DNA from: Ruthenibacterium lactatiformans
Lineage (GTDB): Bacteria; Bacillota; Clostridia; Oscillospirales; Ruminococcaceae
NCBI RefSeq assembly: GCF_000949455.1
Contig: NZ_JXXK01000001.1
Coordinates: 310,001-374,000 of the forward strand
Reading direction: 5' to 3'
DNA: 64,000 nt
A program made the position numbers and the translations under genes. Positions 1 through 7,093 of this stretch are shown piece after piece. The first letter of the stretch is position 1. Every line of letters begins with the position of its first letter. The notes under the pieces were generated by a model that saw only the letters and a program-made list of their open reading frames with translations, ran no database searches and had not been told where the DNA came from.

Positions 1-2
1 GG

Positions 3-707
3 CTGGTGTACCGGGAAATGGCGCTGGGGCTGGAAACGGCCAAAACCCCGCTGTTGCAGGATTTGTACGAGGAGCTTTTGAAACAGCCGGAGCCGGAGGC
101 CCGCCGTGTGGCAACGGCGCTGGAGCTCTACTGCACCGGCTCCCTCAACCTGTTCAACCACCCCACCAATGTCAACCTCAATTCCCGGGTGGTGTGTATC
201 GTCCTTAAAGGGCTGGGCGAAAACCTCCGCAAGATCGCCATGCACACCACCAACGAGTTTGTCACGGCGGCGGTGAACGCCAACCACAAGGCCGGGATCG
301 CTACATGGTGCTACTTTGACGAGTTCCATATCCTGCTGCGGGACGAGCTCACTGCCAGCTACTTTGTGGCCGTTTGGAAGATGCTCCGTAAAAAGGGCTG
401 CGTCCCCAGCGCCCTCACGCAAAATGTGAAAGACCTGCTGGCAAGCCCGGCCATCTCCAACATTCTGGACAACACGGATTTTCTGATCCTGTTGTCGCAG
501 GCCCAAAGTGATCGGGCGATCCTCGCCAAGCAGTTGGGCATTTCCGAGCACCAGCTCTCCTACATCACCCACTCCAATTCCGGCGAAGGACTGCTGTTCT
601 ATGGAAATGTGACCATCCCGTTTGTGGATCGGTTCCCCAAGGGAGAAATCTATAACCTGCTGACCACCCGCCCGGAGGATATGGCCCATGAGCGAAAAGA
701 CGAATAA
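3..707 (+). CDS. VirB4-like conjugation ATPase, C-terminal part
   Basis: The reading frame is open at the window edge, so only the last ~235 residues are seen. They match the C-terminal ATPase half of VirB4/TraE-type proteins, which power type IV secretion at the inner face of the membrane. A Walker-B-like stretch (CYFDEFH, about residue 103) and a downstream TQNVKDLL stretch, typical of the conserved sensor motif of this family, are visible. The Walker A region must lie upstream of the window. The stop codon lies inside the start of the next gene (20-nt overlap), which suggests translational coupling in the conjugation operon. Family-level call is firm; the exact subfamily (VirB4 of Tn1549-like elements) is inferred from the neighbours. 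Confidence 0.88.
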   Translation: MVYREMALGLETAKTPLLQDLYEELLKQPEPEARRVATALELYCTGSLNLFNHPTNVNLNSRVVCIVLKGLGENLRKIAMHTTNEFVTAAVNANHKAGIATWCYFDEFHILLRDELTASYFVAVWKMLRKKGCVPSALTQNVKDLLASPAISNILDNTDFLILLSQAQSDRAILAKQLGISEHQLSYITHSNSGEGLLFYGNVTIPFVDRFPKGEIYNLLTTRPEDMAHERKDE

Positions 708-2442
708 GGCCGGGGCCACTTCGGGACAAAATGTCCCGAAGCCCCCAAACGGGGCCCCCACAAAGTCGGATGACTTTGTGGGGAGAGGAGGAGCAACGGA
801 GCGGGCGGATTTTGGCGGCAGTGCCGCCAAAGAAGCTAAAGCGAAGTTTGCGACGACGAAGTTCCGGCACAAGAGCCAGCAGGAGCAGACTGCCGCCAGC
901 AAGCTCCGCATGGAAAAGCGGGGTGAAAAGCTGGAGAAGGCCAAGGAAAAGCTGGCAAAACAGAAACCGCCCAAGCCGCCCGGCCCGGTTCGCCGGGTGG
1001 CCGGGACGGTGGGTGGAGGCGTTCACGGTTATGTGCATGGCAAGATGTTTGAAGTGGAGCAGGACAATGTGGGCACCGAGGGCGCTCACCGCTCCGAGCT
1101 GGTGGGCGAGTCCGCCCTGCGCCACGGCAAACGGTTTGTGCAAAAGAAAATCCGGGAGCACCCGGCCAAGGCTGTCCGCAAGGCCGAGTCCAGGCACATC
1201 AAGGCCACGGCGGACTATCACTACCGCATGGCCGCCCAAGAGCACCCGGAAATGCGGGGCAACGCCCTGTCCCGGCTGATCCAGAAGCAGAAGATCAAGC
1301 GGCAATATGCCAAACAAGCACGGGAGGCCGCCAAGCAAGGGGCCAAGGCCGCTGAAAAAACAGCAGTCACCACAGAAAAGCTGGCGGCCCGGGCCGTGGG
1401 CTTCGTCAAGCGGCATCCCGTGGGGGCGCTGCTGTTTGTGGCGGTGTTCCTGTTGCTGGTGATGATGCAGTCCTGTATGTCCTCGCTGGCAACGCTGGGC
1501 AACGGCACGGCGGGGGCTATCGGGGCATCCACCTATCCCGCCGAGGACGCTGATCTGCTGGGGGCGGAGGCTGCCTACTGTGCTTTGGAGGCTGAGCTGC
1601 AAAACTATCTGGACACCTACGAGAGCACCCACGACTATGACGAGTACCACTACGATCTGGACGAGATCGAACATGACCCCTATGTCCTGCTGTCCATCAT
1701 CAGCGCATGGCATGAGGGGGAATGGACGCTGAACGAGGTGCAGGACACTTTGCGAATGCTCTTTGACCGCCAGTACATTCTCACCGAGGATGTGGTGGTG
1801 GAGGTGCGGTATCGGACGGAAACCCGGACGGATAGCGAGGGCAACGACTACGATGTGGAAGTGCCGTACAACTACTACATCTGCACCGTGACCCTTTCCA
1901 ACGAAAACCTTTCCCACCTGCCTGTCTACATCATGGGCGAGGAACAGCTCTCCCGGTATGCCCTCTACATGGCGACGCTGGGCAACCGTCCCGATCTGTT
2001 CCCCAGCTCCGACTATGTGGGCAAGTACAAGGGCGATCCCGTGGAGCATGAAGTCCCCGAGGAATATCTGTCGGACGAAACCTTTTCCGCCCTGCTCACC
2101 GAGGCGGAAAAGTACATCGGCTATCCCTATGTCTGGGGCGGCTCCAGCCCGTCCACTTCCTTTGACTGCTCCGGCTACCTCTCATGGGTGCTCAATCAAT
2201 GCGGCTGGAATGTGGGGCGGCTGGGGGCCCAGGGCCTATACAACTACTGCACCCCCACCAGCTCACCCCAGCCGGGCGATCTGGTGTTTTTTGTCGGCAC
2301 CTACGACACGCCGGGGGTCAGCCATTGTGGGCTGTATGTGGGGGATGGCTGGATGCTCCATTGTGGAGATCCCATCAGTTATACCAACCTCAACAGCAGT
2401 TATTGGCAATCTCATTTCTACGCCTACGGGCGTTTACCGTAA
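688..2442 (+). CDS. CD1108-type NlpC/P60 cell-wall hydrolase of the ICE
   Basis: A 584-residue membrane-anchored peptidoglycan hydrolase of the conjugation machinery. Residues 1-240 are a Lys/Ala/Glu-rich cytoplasmic region. One membrane segment lies at about 244-264. The C-terminal ~125 residues form an NlpC/P60 domain with Cys494 (FDCSGY), His546 (SHCGLY) and His558 as the likely catalytic set. The domain order is that of CD1108-family mobile-element proteins, thought to open a local hole in the wall for the mating channel. It overlaps the VirB4-like gene at its 5' end. Codons 11-18 (TSGQNVPK) are encoded by a copy of the ICE palindrome at 719-741, so the repeat is inside the coding region here. 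Confidence 0.9.
   Translation: MSEKTNKAGATSGQNVPKPPNGAPTKSDDFVGRGGATERADFGGSAAKEAKAKFATTKFRHKSQQEQTAASKLRMEKRGEKLEKAKEKLAKQKPPKPPGPVRRVAGTVGGGVHGYVHGKMFEVEQDNVGTEGAHRSELVGESALRHGKRFVQKKIREHPAKAVRKAESRHIKATADYHYRMAAQEHPEMRGNALSRLIQKQKIKRQYAKQAREAAKQGAKAAEKTAVTTEKLAARAVGFVKRHPVGALLFVAVFLLLVMMQSCMSSLATLGNGTAGAIGASTYPAEDADLLGAEAAYCALEAELQNYLDTYESTHDYDEYHYDLDEIEHDPYVLLSIISAWHEGEWTLNEVQDTLRMLFDRQYILTEDVVVEVRYRTETRTDSEGNDYDVEVPYNYYICTVTLSNENLSHLPVYIMGEEQLSRYALYMATLGNRPDLFPSSDYVGKYKGDPVEHEVPEEYLSDETFSALLTEAEKYIGYPYVWGGSSPSTSFDCSGYLSWVLNQCGWNVGRLGAQGLYNYCTPTSSPQPGDLVFFVGTYDTPGVSHCGLYVGDGWMLHCGDPISYTNLNSSYWQSHFYAYGRLP
719..741. repeat. ICE palindrome copy 1 (GGGACA-AAA-TGTCCC)
   Basis: A perfect 10-bp inverted repeat (arm CTTCGGGACA) around an AAA spacer. 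It lies 12 nt after the VirB4-like stop and inside the first codons of the NlpC/P60 gene. Confidence 0.9.
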
Positions 2443-2453
2443 AGGAGGCTTTC

Positions 2454-2699
2454 ATGGCAATTTCCAAAAGTGCAAAGATCGAGGCCGAAATTGAAAAGGT
2501 CAAGGCCAAAATCTCCGAACAGCAGGCCCGGCTGAAGGAGCTGGAACAGAAAAAGGTGGAGGCGGAAAACAGCGAGATCGTGGACATCGTGCGTGGCATG
2601 AGCATCCCTCTTGCCGAGCTGCCCGTGGCGCTCCAGCAGATCCGGGCCAGGGCCACCTTGGGACAAAATGTCCCGAAGTCCGAGGGGGTGTCTGAATGA
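2454..2699 (+). CDS. DUF4315 family protein
   Basis: An 81-residue protein starting at ATG 2454, with an AAAGGAGG ribosome-binding site ending 6 nt upstream. The N-terminal half is a charged coiled coil (about residues 5-45, rich in Lys, Glu and Gln) and the second half is a short conserved tail. This is the DUF4315 pattern, found almost only next to the NlpC/P60 and DUF4366 genes of clostridial conjugative elements. Its biochemical role is unknown; a structural or adaptor role in the transfer apparatus is a guess. The last codons read through a second ICE palindrome (LGQNVPK). It overlaps the next gene by 4 nt (ATGA). Confidence 0.85.
   Translation: MAISKSAKIEAEIEKVKAKISEQQARLKELEQKKVEAENSEIVDIVRGMSIPLAELPVALQQIRARATLGQNVPKSEGVSE
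2657..2678. repeat. ICE palindrome copy 2 (GGGACA-AAA-TGTCCC)
   Basis: Core GGGACA/TGTCCC at 2660-2665 and 2669-2674, with CTT and GAAG flanks. It sits in the last codons of the DUF4315 gene, 19 nt before its stop codon ends. Confidence 0.9.
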
Positions 2700-3433
2700 A
2701 AAAACTGCGTGTTTTGATGGTAACGCTGTGCGTTGCCGTGTTCCTGTGCGGCTTCTCCGTCACGGCCTACGCCGGGGGCGGCCCCGAATGGGAGGGCCTT
2801 GACCCGGCGGAGGAAACCACCACCCCCGAGCCTACCATTGAGCCCGGCGAGAGCTTCACCGAGGAGGGCAACCTTGTGACCCGGGATCTGCTCTATGACG
2901 AGCACACCAACAAGCAGTTTATCACCGTTCAGACCAGCGGCGGCAGCACCTTTTACATCGTCATTGACTACGACAAGCCCACCGACGAGGACGCTGAACA
3001 ATACGAAACCTACTTTTTCAGCGTGGTGGACGAGGCCGATCTGCTGGCCGCTCTGGAAGCGTCCGGGACGGAACTGCCCGAGTGTACCTGTACGAAAAAG
3101 TGCGTGGCGGGGGCGATCAATATGGATTGCCCCGTCTGCTCCACCAATATGACCGAGTGCGTGGGGGCAGAGCCGGAGCCCGAACCCGTGGAGGAGTCGG
3201 AGCATACCCCCGAGCAGGAGCCCGAACAGGCGGGTGGAAACACCGGGCCGCTCCTGCTCATTCTGGCGGTGGCGCTGGTGGGCGGCGGAGCCGGGTGGTA
3301 TTTCAAGGTCTACCGCCCCAAGCAGCAGCGGGCCGCTGAAACCGAGGAGGACTACGGGGACGAGCTGGAAACCTACGACGACACCCCGCCGTGGGACGAG
3401 GAGGACGAGGACGAAACGGAGGGCGACAAATGA
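2696..3433 (+). CDS. DUF4366 family secreted/membrane protein
   Basis: 245 residues. An N-terminal signal peptide (about 1-26, ending AYAGG) is followed by an acidic extracellular region with a cluster of six Cys (about residues 130-155, pattern CTC-K-KC ... CPVC ... C). A membrane segment lies at about 184-203, then a very acidic cytoplasmic tail. This is the layout of DUF4366 (CD1107-type) proteins of Tn1549-like conjugative elements, whose function is unproven. The gene overlaps the preceding DUF4315 gene by ATGA and the following small gene by ATGA, so the whole block is one translationally coupled operon. Confidence 0.88.
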   Translation: MKKLRVLMVTLCVAVFLCGFSVTAYAGGGPEWEGLDPAEETTTPEPTIEPGESFTEEGNLVTRDLLYDEHTNKQFITVQTSGGSTFYIVIDYDKPTDEDAEQYETYFFSVVDEADLLAALEASGTELPECTCTKKCVAGAINMDCPVCSTNMTECVGAEPEPEPVEESEHTPEQEPEQAGGNTGPLLLILAVALVGGGAGWYFKVYRPKQQRAAETEEDYGDELETYDDTPPWDEEDEDETEGDK

Positions 3434-3606
3434 AATTCACCAACAGTCCCTATGAAACGATGATGCAGCAGGTTCCCCGGTATGAGCGGCCCGAGCCTGT
3501 CAAGGCCCCGGAGGGCTCCCGCTGCCACGGCTGCCCCTACTGGCGGGGGATCGGGTGCGTGGCCTGCTACCGGGAACTGCTGAAAGGCGCTGGCGGCGGG
3601 AGGTGA
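3430..3606 (+). CDS. Small four-cysteine protein of the ICE
   Basis: 58 residues, start chosen at ATG 3430 because it overlaps the DUF4366 stop (ATGA), as elsewhere in this operon. The middle carries two CxxC pairs (CHGCPYWRGIGCVACY), a likely zinc-binding knuckle. No known family was recognised. Its position between DUF4366 and the VLRF1-type gene, and the next GTG only 4 nt after its stop, argue that it is translated. Confidence 0.7.
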   Translation: MKFTNSPYETMMQQVPRYERPEPVKAPEGSRCHGCPYWRGIGCVACYRELLKGAGGGR

Positions 3607-3610
3607 AACG

Positions 3611-3964
3611 GTGGCCCGAGAGCTGACCCGTGAGGAAAAGGCGGCCATCCGCAAGCTGGTGACAAGGCTGTGCGCCAACTATGACCGGGATGTGGGCTGC
3701 CTGCCGCTGGACTGCCCCTGCTATATGCTGGAGAAGTACTGGACGGGGGCGCTGTGCCGCTACTTCCGGGAGGCGGTGTTACCCAATGATCCCGTGCTGG
3801 AGGCGTCCCTCGCTGCGGAAGGCCCCGCCCCGAAAACCCGGCCCTGCCCGGTATGTGGCAGGGCTTTTCTCCCCGATGGCCGGACACGGTATTGCTCCTC
3901 CGGCTGCGCCAGGACTGCTCTGCGACAGCAAAAGAGAAACTACATGAGAAAAAAGCGAGGCTGA
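3611..3964 (+). CDS. Cysteine-rich VLRF1-type protein
   Basis: 117 residues from a GTG start 4 nt after the upstream stop. The N-terminal half (LTREEKAAIRKLV ... NYDRDVGCLPLDCPCYML) with scattered Cys and the C-terminal zinc-finger-like region (CPVCGRAFLPDG ... YCSSGC, about 80-103) fit the Cys-rich VLRF1 type seen in clostridial mobile elements. The family is linked by sequence to nucleic-acid binding at the translation/nuclease boundary, but this small mobile-element version has no proven function. Last gene of the first operon block. Confidence 0.75.
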   Translation: MARELTREEKAAIRKLVTRLCANYDRDVGCLPLDCPCYMLEKYWTGALCRYFREAVLPNDPVLEASLAAEGPAPKTRPCPVCGRAFLPDGRTRYCSSGCARTALRQQKRNYMRKKRG

Positions 3965-3978
3965 TGCGTGGAAAATTA

Positions 3979-4017
3979 GGCCCCGGAAATGCCCATATTT
4001 CAAGGCTTTCCGGGGCC
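3979..4017 (+). terminator. Stem-loop after VLRF1 gene
   Basis: An 11-bp GC-rich stem with a 17-nt loop, 15 nt after the VLRF1-type stop codon. It lacks a clear T tract, so it could be a weak terminator, an mRNA 3' end structure or part of oriT. Confidence 0.4.
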
Positions 4018-4092
4018 GCATTTGAAGTGGGTAATATGTTTTCATTGGCTGTCCCAATTTAGGGCAAATGCTTTCCACACTTTGCGCCGGGG

Positions 4093-4115
4093 CTTCGGGA
4101 CATTTTGTCCCAAAG
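4093..4115. repeat. ICE palindrome copy 3 (GGGACA-TTT-TGTCCC)
   Basis: Core at 4097-4102 and 4106-4111, left flank CTTC, right flank AAAG. It lies in the leader 35 nt before the next ribosome-binding site (AAAGGAGG). Confidence 0.9.
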
Positions 4116-4149
4116 TCTTGGTCATTTCTGCTTACAAAAAGGAGGTACT

Positions 4150-4330
4150 ATGTGCGAACAGGATAACCCGATGAAAACCGTGGAGCTGTCCACCGAACAG
4201 AACTACAACATGATCGACGGGCTGCTGAACAACGGCCCGGCCCGGCCGCCCCACCCCCCCGGAAAAGGAGCTGGATAAGGTGAAGGAGCCCCCCAACAAG
4301 CACAGGAGCCGGGAGCGTGAGGAGCGGTGA
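4150..4330 (+). pseudogene. Small mobilization-operon protein, frame broken at a C7 run
   Basis: Starts at ATG 4150 after a strong AAAAAGGAGG site. As read it encodes 42 residues (MKTVELSTEQNYNMIDGLLN follows an 8-residue head) and stops at 4276. The seven-C run at 4254-4260 separates this from a second frame that continues as a charged tail ending SREREER and stops at 4328-4330, overlapping the mobC GTG start by 4 nt. That overlap style matches the rest of the operon, so the intended protein probably crosses the C run (6 C would join the frames). Either a sequencing error, a switchable homopolymer or a true frameshift. Function unknown. Confidence 0.6.
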
Positions 4331-4674
4331 CAAAGAAACGCCGCCGCTGTGTCCATCTTCATGTGATGGTGACGCCGGAGGAGCAGAAGCTGATCGGGGA
4401 ACGCATGGCCGAGGCGGGCATTTCCAACATGGGGGCTTATATACGGAAAATGGCTTTGAATGGCTATGTGCTCCATGTTGACCTTTCGAACATCCGGGAG
4501 CTGGTGTCCCTCCAGCGGCGGTGCGCCAATAATCTCAATCAAGTGGCGATCCATGTGAACACCTACGGCGGCATTTACCCCGACGAGATCAAGGCCCTGC
4601 AACGGGACTACGCTGACCTTTGGGGGCCGCTGTCCGACCTGCTGAAAAAGCTGTCGTCAGTGGTGGAGATGTAA
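4327..4674 (+). CDS. mobC: MobC-like relaxosome protein
   Basis: 115 residues from a GTG start. An N-terminal ribbon-helix-helix-like part (VHLHVMVTPEEQKLIGERMAEAG) is followed by IRKMALNGYVL and a NNLNQVAIHVN stretch, the hallmark of MobC/NikA-type accessory proteins. Such proteins bind oriT and help the relaxase nick. In related elements the relaxase follows directly; here they are separated by about 2.4 kb of other genes (4711-6948). Confidence 0.85.
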   Translation: MTKKRRRCVHLHVMVTPEEQKLIGERMAEAGISNMGAYIRKMALNGYVLHVDLSNIRELVSLQRRCANNLNQVAIHVNTYGGIYPDEIKALQRDYADLWGPLSDLLKKLSSVVEM

Positions 4675-4710
4675 TTAGGGGGGCGGCTTTCGCCGTCCCC
4701 CACTTTTTAT

Positions 4711-5391
4711 TTAGTTGTCTACTGGATTTGCCTCAAAAAATGCGCGTATTTCGGCAATGAAATGAAATACCAGTTCATAACCCGCACTTGCTTCTTTGAG
4801 CTTTGGATAATAGTCAGCTGTCGCGGCTTTTAGAATATGCGCGTTGTTTCTCAAATCGTACAAAGCACAGTATTTATCTTTTGTATCCTGAGATAAAACA
4901 CCTTTTTCTAACGCAAATGTAGCTTTTGTAGGATTGGCAGTCCAAGTGATTTTGGCTTTTTCGGTTTTGCCCTTGCACAGGTATAATGGTTTGCCCTCAA
5001 ATGTGATTTTAGTGTTAATTGACAATGCAGATGGAAAATCTACATAAGTAGTAGCTGCATACCTGCTTTCAAATTCCTCTTTGAAATATGTTTCCAAAGC
5101 ATAGTTAAGTAAGGCTTCACAAATAGAGGCATACTGGATGATTTGAAATTTTACAATGCCTTTGTTTTTGGCCATTGGTAAACTAAGTGTTTGCATGAGA
5201 GTATATGCAAATCTTGTTTGGTAGAACTCATCTGCTAAATGCTCACGCACCTTTTGGTCTTGGACAAATGAAAATTGGCGTTTAAACCAATCTATCGGAT
5301 ATTCCCTGTCCGGATCAAAACCATAATCAGAAATTAAATTATCATTGCAACATGAAACAACTTTTCCTTTTTCAGCCGGAGATAATTTCAT
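4711..5391 (-). CDS. Unrecognised AT-rich cargo protein, possible HEPN-like
   Basis: 226 residues. ATG 5391 is preferred over an upstream TTG because GGAGGA sits 7 nt before it. Nothing matches a family with certainty. A helical C-terminal part carries LRNNAH (Arg181...His185), which resembles the RNxxH signature of HEPN nuclease-like domains, though the spacing is one shorter than the usual Rx4-6H, so the call is weak. The base composition is far more AT-rich than the ICE genes around it and it runs opposite to the conjugation operon, as expected for acquired cargo such as a defence gene. Confidence 0.55.
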   Translation of the reverse strand: MKLSPAEKGKVVSCCNDNLISDYGFDPDREYPIDWFKRQFSFVQDQKVREHLADEFYQTRFAYTLMQTLSLPMAKNKGIVKFQIIQYASICEALLNYALETYFKEEFESRYAATTYVDFPSALSINTKITFEGKPLYLCKGKTEKAKITWTANPTKATFALEKGVLSQDTKDKYCALYDLRNNAHILKAATADYYPKLKEASAGYELVFHFIAEIRAFFEANPVDN

Positions 5392-5597
5392 AACTAATTC
5401 CTCCAATATTTAAGTCCTGTAAACCAATGGACTATCTGCAAATATCATATTACCTAAATCGACCTAATGCAACATGGGATTCAAGATATTTGTCCTTTCA
5501 TCATCTTAGTTTGACATCCTTGTGCCCCGATTTTTTCAGAGGTACAATTATCATAGAAGCACAAACCAAGCAAGTTTTATGGGAGGTAGCTGCTGAT

Positions 5598-5885
5598 ATG
5601 ATTGTTATTAAAATCCTTGCCGCTCCCTTTGTGGTGGCGCTGACCCTGATCGTTGCCATCATATCATTTCTATACTGCGTGGCTTCGGCGCTGTGTCATA
5701 TAGGCTACGTGGTGCTGACCCTGCTGGCCCTTGTCCTGTTCATCGGCGGCCAGACGCTGGGCGGCATAGTGTTCCTTGTACTGGCATTTCTCGTTTCGCC
5801 CTTTGGCATCCCTGCCATCGCTGACTGGCTTATGGACAGGCTCTACTCGCTAAAATACTCCTTGCAGGATTTCATCACAGGCTGA
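5598..5885 (+). CDS. CD1845 family membrane protein
   Basis: 95 residues, start at ATG 5598 behind GGGAGG. Two to three hydrophobic stretches (ILAAPFVVALTLIVAIISFLY, then a central one and FLVLAFLVSPFGIPAI) and a conserved end (LYSLKYSLQDFITG) match the CD1845 family of clostridial conjugative elements. It is GC-rich like the ICE core, unlike the AT-rich genes on both sides. Function unknown, presumably membrane-associated with the transfer system. The reading frame stays open 57 codons upstream, but that stretch is AT-rich and non-conserved in look, so it is excluded. Confidence 0.75.
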   Translation: MIVIKILAAPFVVALTLIVAIISFLYCVASALCHIGYVVLTLLALVLFIGGQTLGGIVFLVLAFLVSPFGIPAIADWLMDRLYSLKYSLQDFITG

Positions 5886-5890
5886 TACTT

Positions 5891-5905
5891 CGGGACAACT
5901 TGTTA
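5891..5905. repeat. Degenerate ICE palindrome copy 4
   Basis: GGGACA-ACT-TGT is intact but the right arm ends in TAT instead of CCC. It lies 6 nt after the CD1845-family stop codon. Confidence 0.6.
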
Positions 5906-5960
5906 TGGGCTTGTGGGAAAATACGGATTTTAGCCCAAGGCAGCAAATTGATGCTTTAAG

Positions 5961-6008
5961 AAAGCCACCGAGATTCGCAGATTTAGTGGATCTTGGTGGC
6001 TTTTTGTT
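5961..6008 (+). terminator. Rho-independent terminator after CD1845 gene
   Basis: A 9-bp stem AAAGCCACC (5961-5969) with GGTGGCTTT (5995-6003), followed by a T-rich tract. Confidence 0.7.
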
Positions 6009-6075
6009 TGCCTTTAATTCTTAAAATTATGTTTTGCGACAGCTATCATATCGACAATCATTTTGTTGCCAAAAC

Positions 6076-6948
6076 TTATATATATTTACGGTTATCGCTT
6101 GCCATTAAACATAAAAATAAATTTATAAATTCAGGATATTTATCTTTGTCTTCATCAAACCAATTCTTAAATACCTCAACTGCCCTTGCTGTTTCAAATA
6201 CATCCTTTGAAGTGGGAAGACCAACCACTAATCTGCCATCTAATATAATTGCTTTAGAATATTCCGAATCATGCTCGTAATCAGCATTTATCTCATACAG
6301 TTTTTTTAGGTTCTCATCCAAGGTATGCAGCTTTTGTAATTGAATATTTTTGAAATTTTCATCAATCACTTTATCTCGAAAAGCCGCCTCTAAAAGGCGA
6401 GTAGCCTTCTCTTGATTACCGCTTTTTAAATAAGCTAGTGAAAGGCGGTCTACAATAAATTGGTTTTTTTCTTGTTTATAGAGGTTTTCCAAAATATATA
6501 TCCTGTTATGTAGAGGTAACATGCTAAAAATGGTAAAAATATTCTCACTACCAAATTTGTGCTCAGGACTAAGAAAATACTTAATAAAGATGTCTTCAAC
6601 AATATGTGATGCCTGTTCTATGGTTTTGCGTAAATCATCATCAGTTACCTGTCCGCTGAAATGTGACCCATCTCCGCCAACCTTAAAAATAAACTGAATT
6701 TTATCTGCTATGCCTGCATCATAGTGCTCTCTAATAATTTTGAGCTTTCTTTTCCAGTTTATACCTTCATAAGGTTCCGTAGGTTTTAGATGTGGAGTAA
6801 CTTTATCCTTTAACAGCAAATCGATGATACCTTCAATATATTGACGCACATTATTTGCACGAATCTTTGATTTTTGTTCTTCGTTCATAAATGTTTCAAA
6901 GACGTCCATGAATTGAGGGTGTACAGGCATTAATATTGAAGTTTCCAT
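6076..6948 (-). CDS. AT-rich cargo protein with DUF4145-like region
   Basis: 290 residues. ATG 6948 is chosen over TTG 6972 because AGGGAG lies about 9 nt upstream. Residues about 60-125 (ending GGDGSHFSGQVTDDD ... EDIFIKYF, His96) resemble the end of DUF4145/HEPN-type domains, where a GNxGAH-like turn precedes a long helix. The rest is helical and resembles short TPR-like repeats (LYKQEKNQFIVDRLSLAYLKSGNQEKATRLL). DUF4145-like domains are frequent in restriction and abortive-infection proteins, so a defence role is a reasonable inference but unproven. AT-rich and opposite in direction to the relaxase, like the gene at 4711-5391. Confidence 0.6.
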   Translation of the reverse strand: METSILMPVHPQFMDVFETFMNEEQKSKIRANNVRQYIEGIIDLLLKDKVTPHLKPTEPYEGINWKRKLKIIREHYDAGIADKIQFIFKVGGDGSHFSGQVTDDDLRKTIEQASHIVEDIFIKYFLSPEHKFGSENIFTIFSMLPLHNRIYILENLYKQEKNQFIVDRLSLAYLKSGNQEKATRLLEAAFRDKVIDENFKNIQLQKLHTLDENLKKLYEINADYEHDSEYSKAIILDGRLVVGLPTSKDVFETARAVEVFKNWFDEDKDKYPEFINLFLCLMASDNRKYI

Positions 6949-7093
6949 TTTTATGTCTCCCTTTCTCAACAAAGTTCATTCTTCTAAATACACACCGATA
7001 GTTTACGACATATTGTAATAAAGGCGCCTAGAAATCGCATTTACTATTTTACACTATACTGCAATACACATCAACAACAAAGGAGGGCTGCCT

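Larger units (their letters stand above)
3965..4149 (+). other. Leader of mobilization block, candidate oriT region
   Basis: 185 nt without a gene, between the structural block and the mobilization genes. It holds a perfect 11-bp hairpin at 3979-3989/4007-4017 (GGCCCCGGAAA and its complement) and ICE palindrome copy 3. In MOBP-type elements oriT usually lies just upstream of the mobC-like gene, so this is the natural place to look. No nic consensus was recognised; the oriT call is inference. Confidence 0.35.

Noticed and set aside
565..2049. A 494-codon minus-strand open frame opposite the NlpC/P60 gene
   Set aside because: It is a GC-rich shadow frame with no ribosome-binding site or family match; the plus-strand gene is certain.
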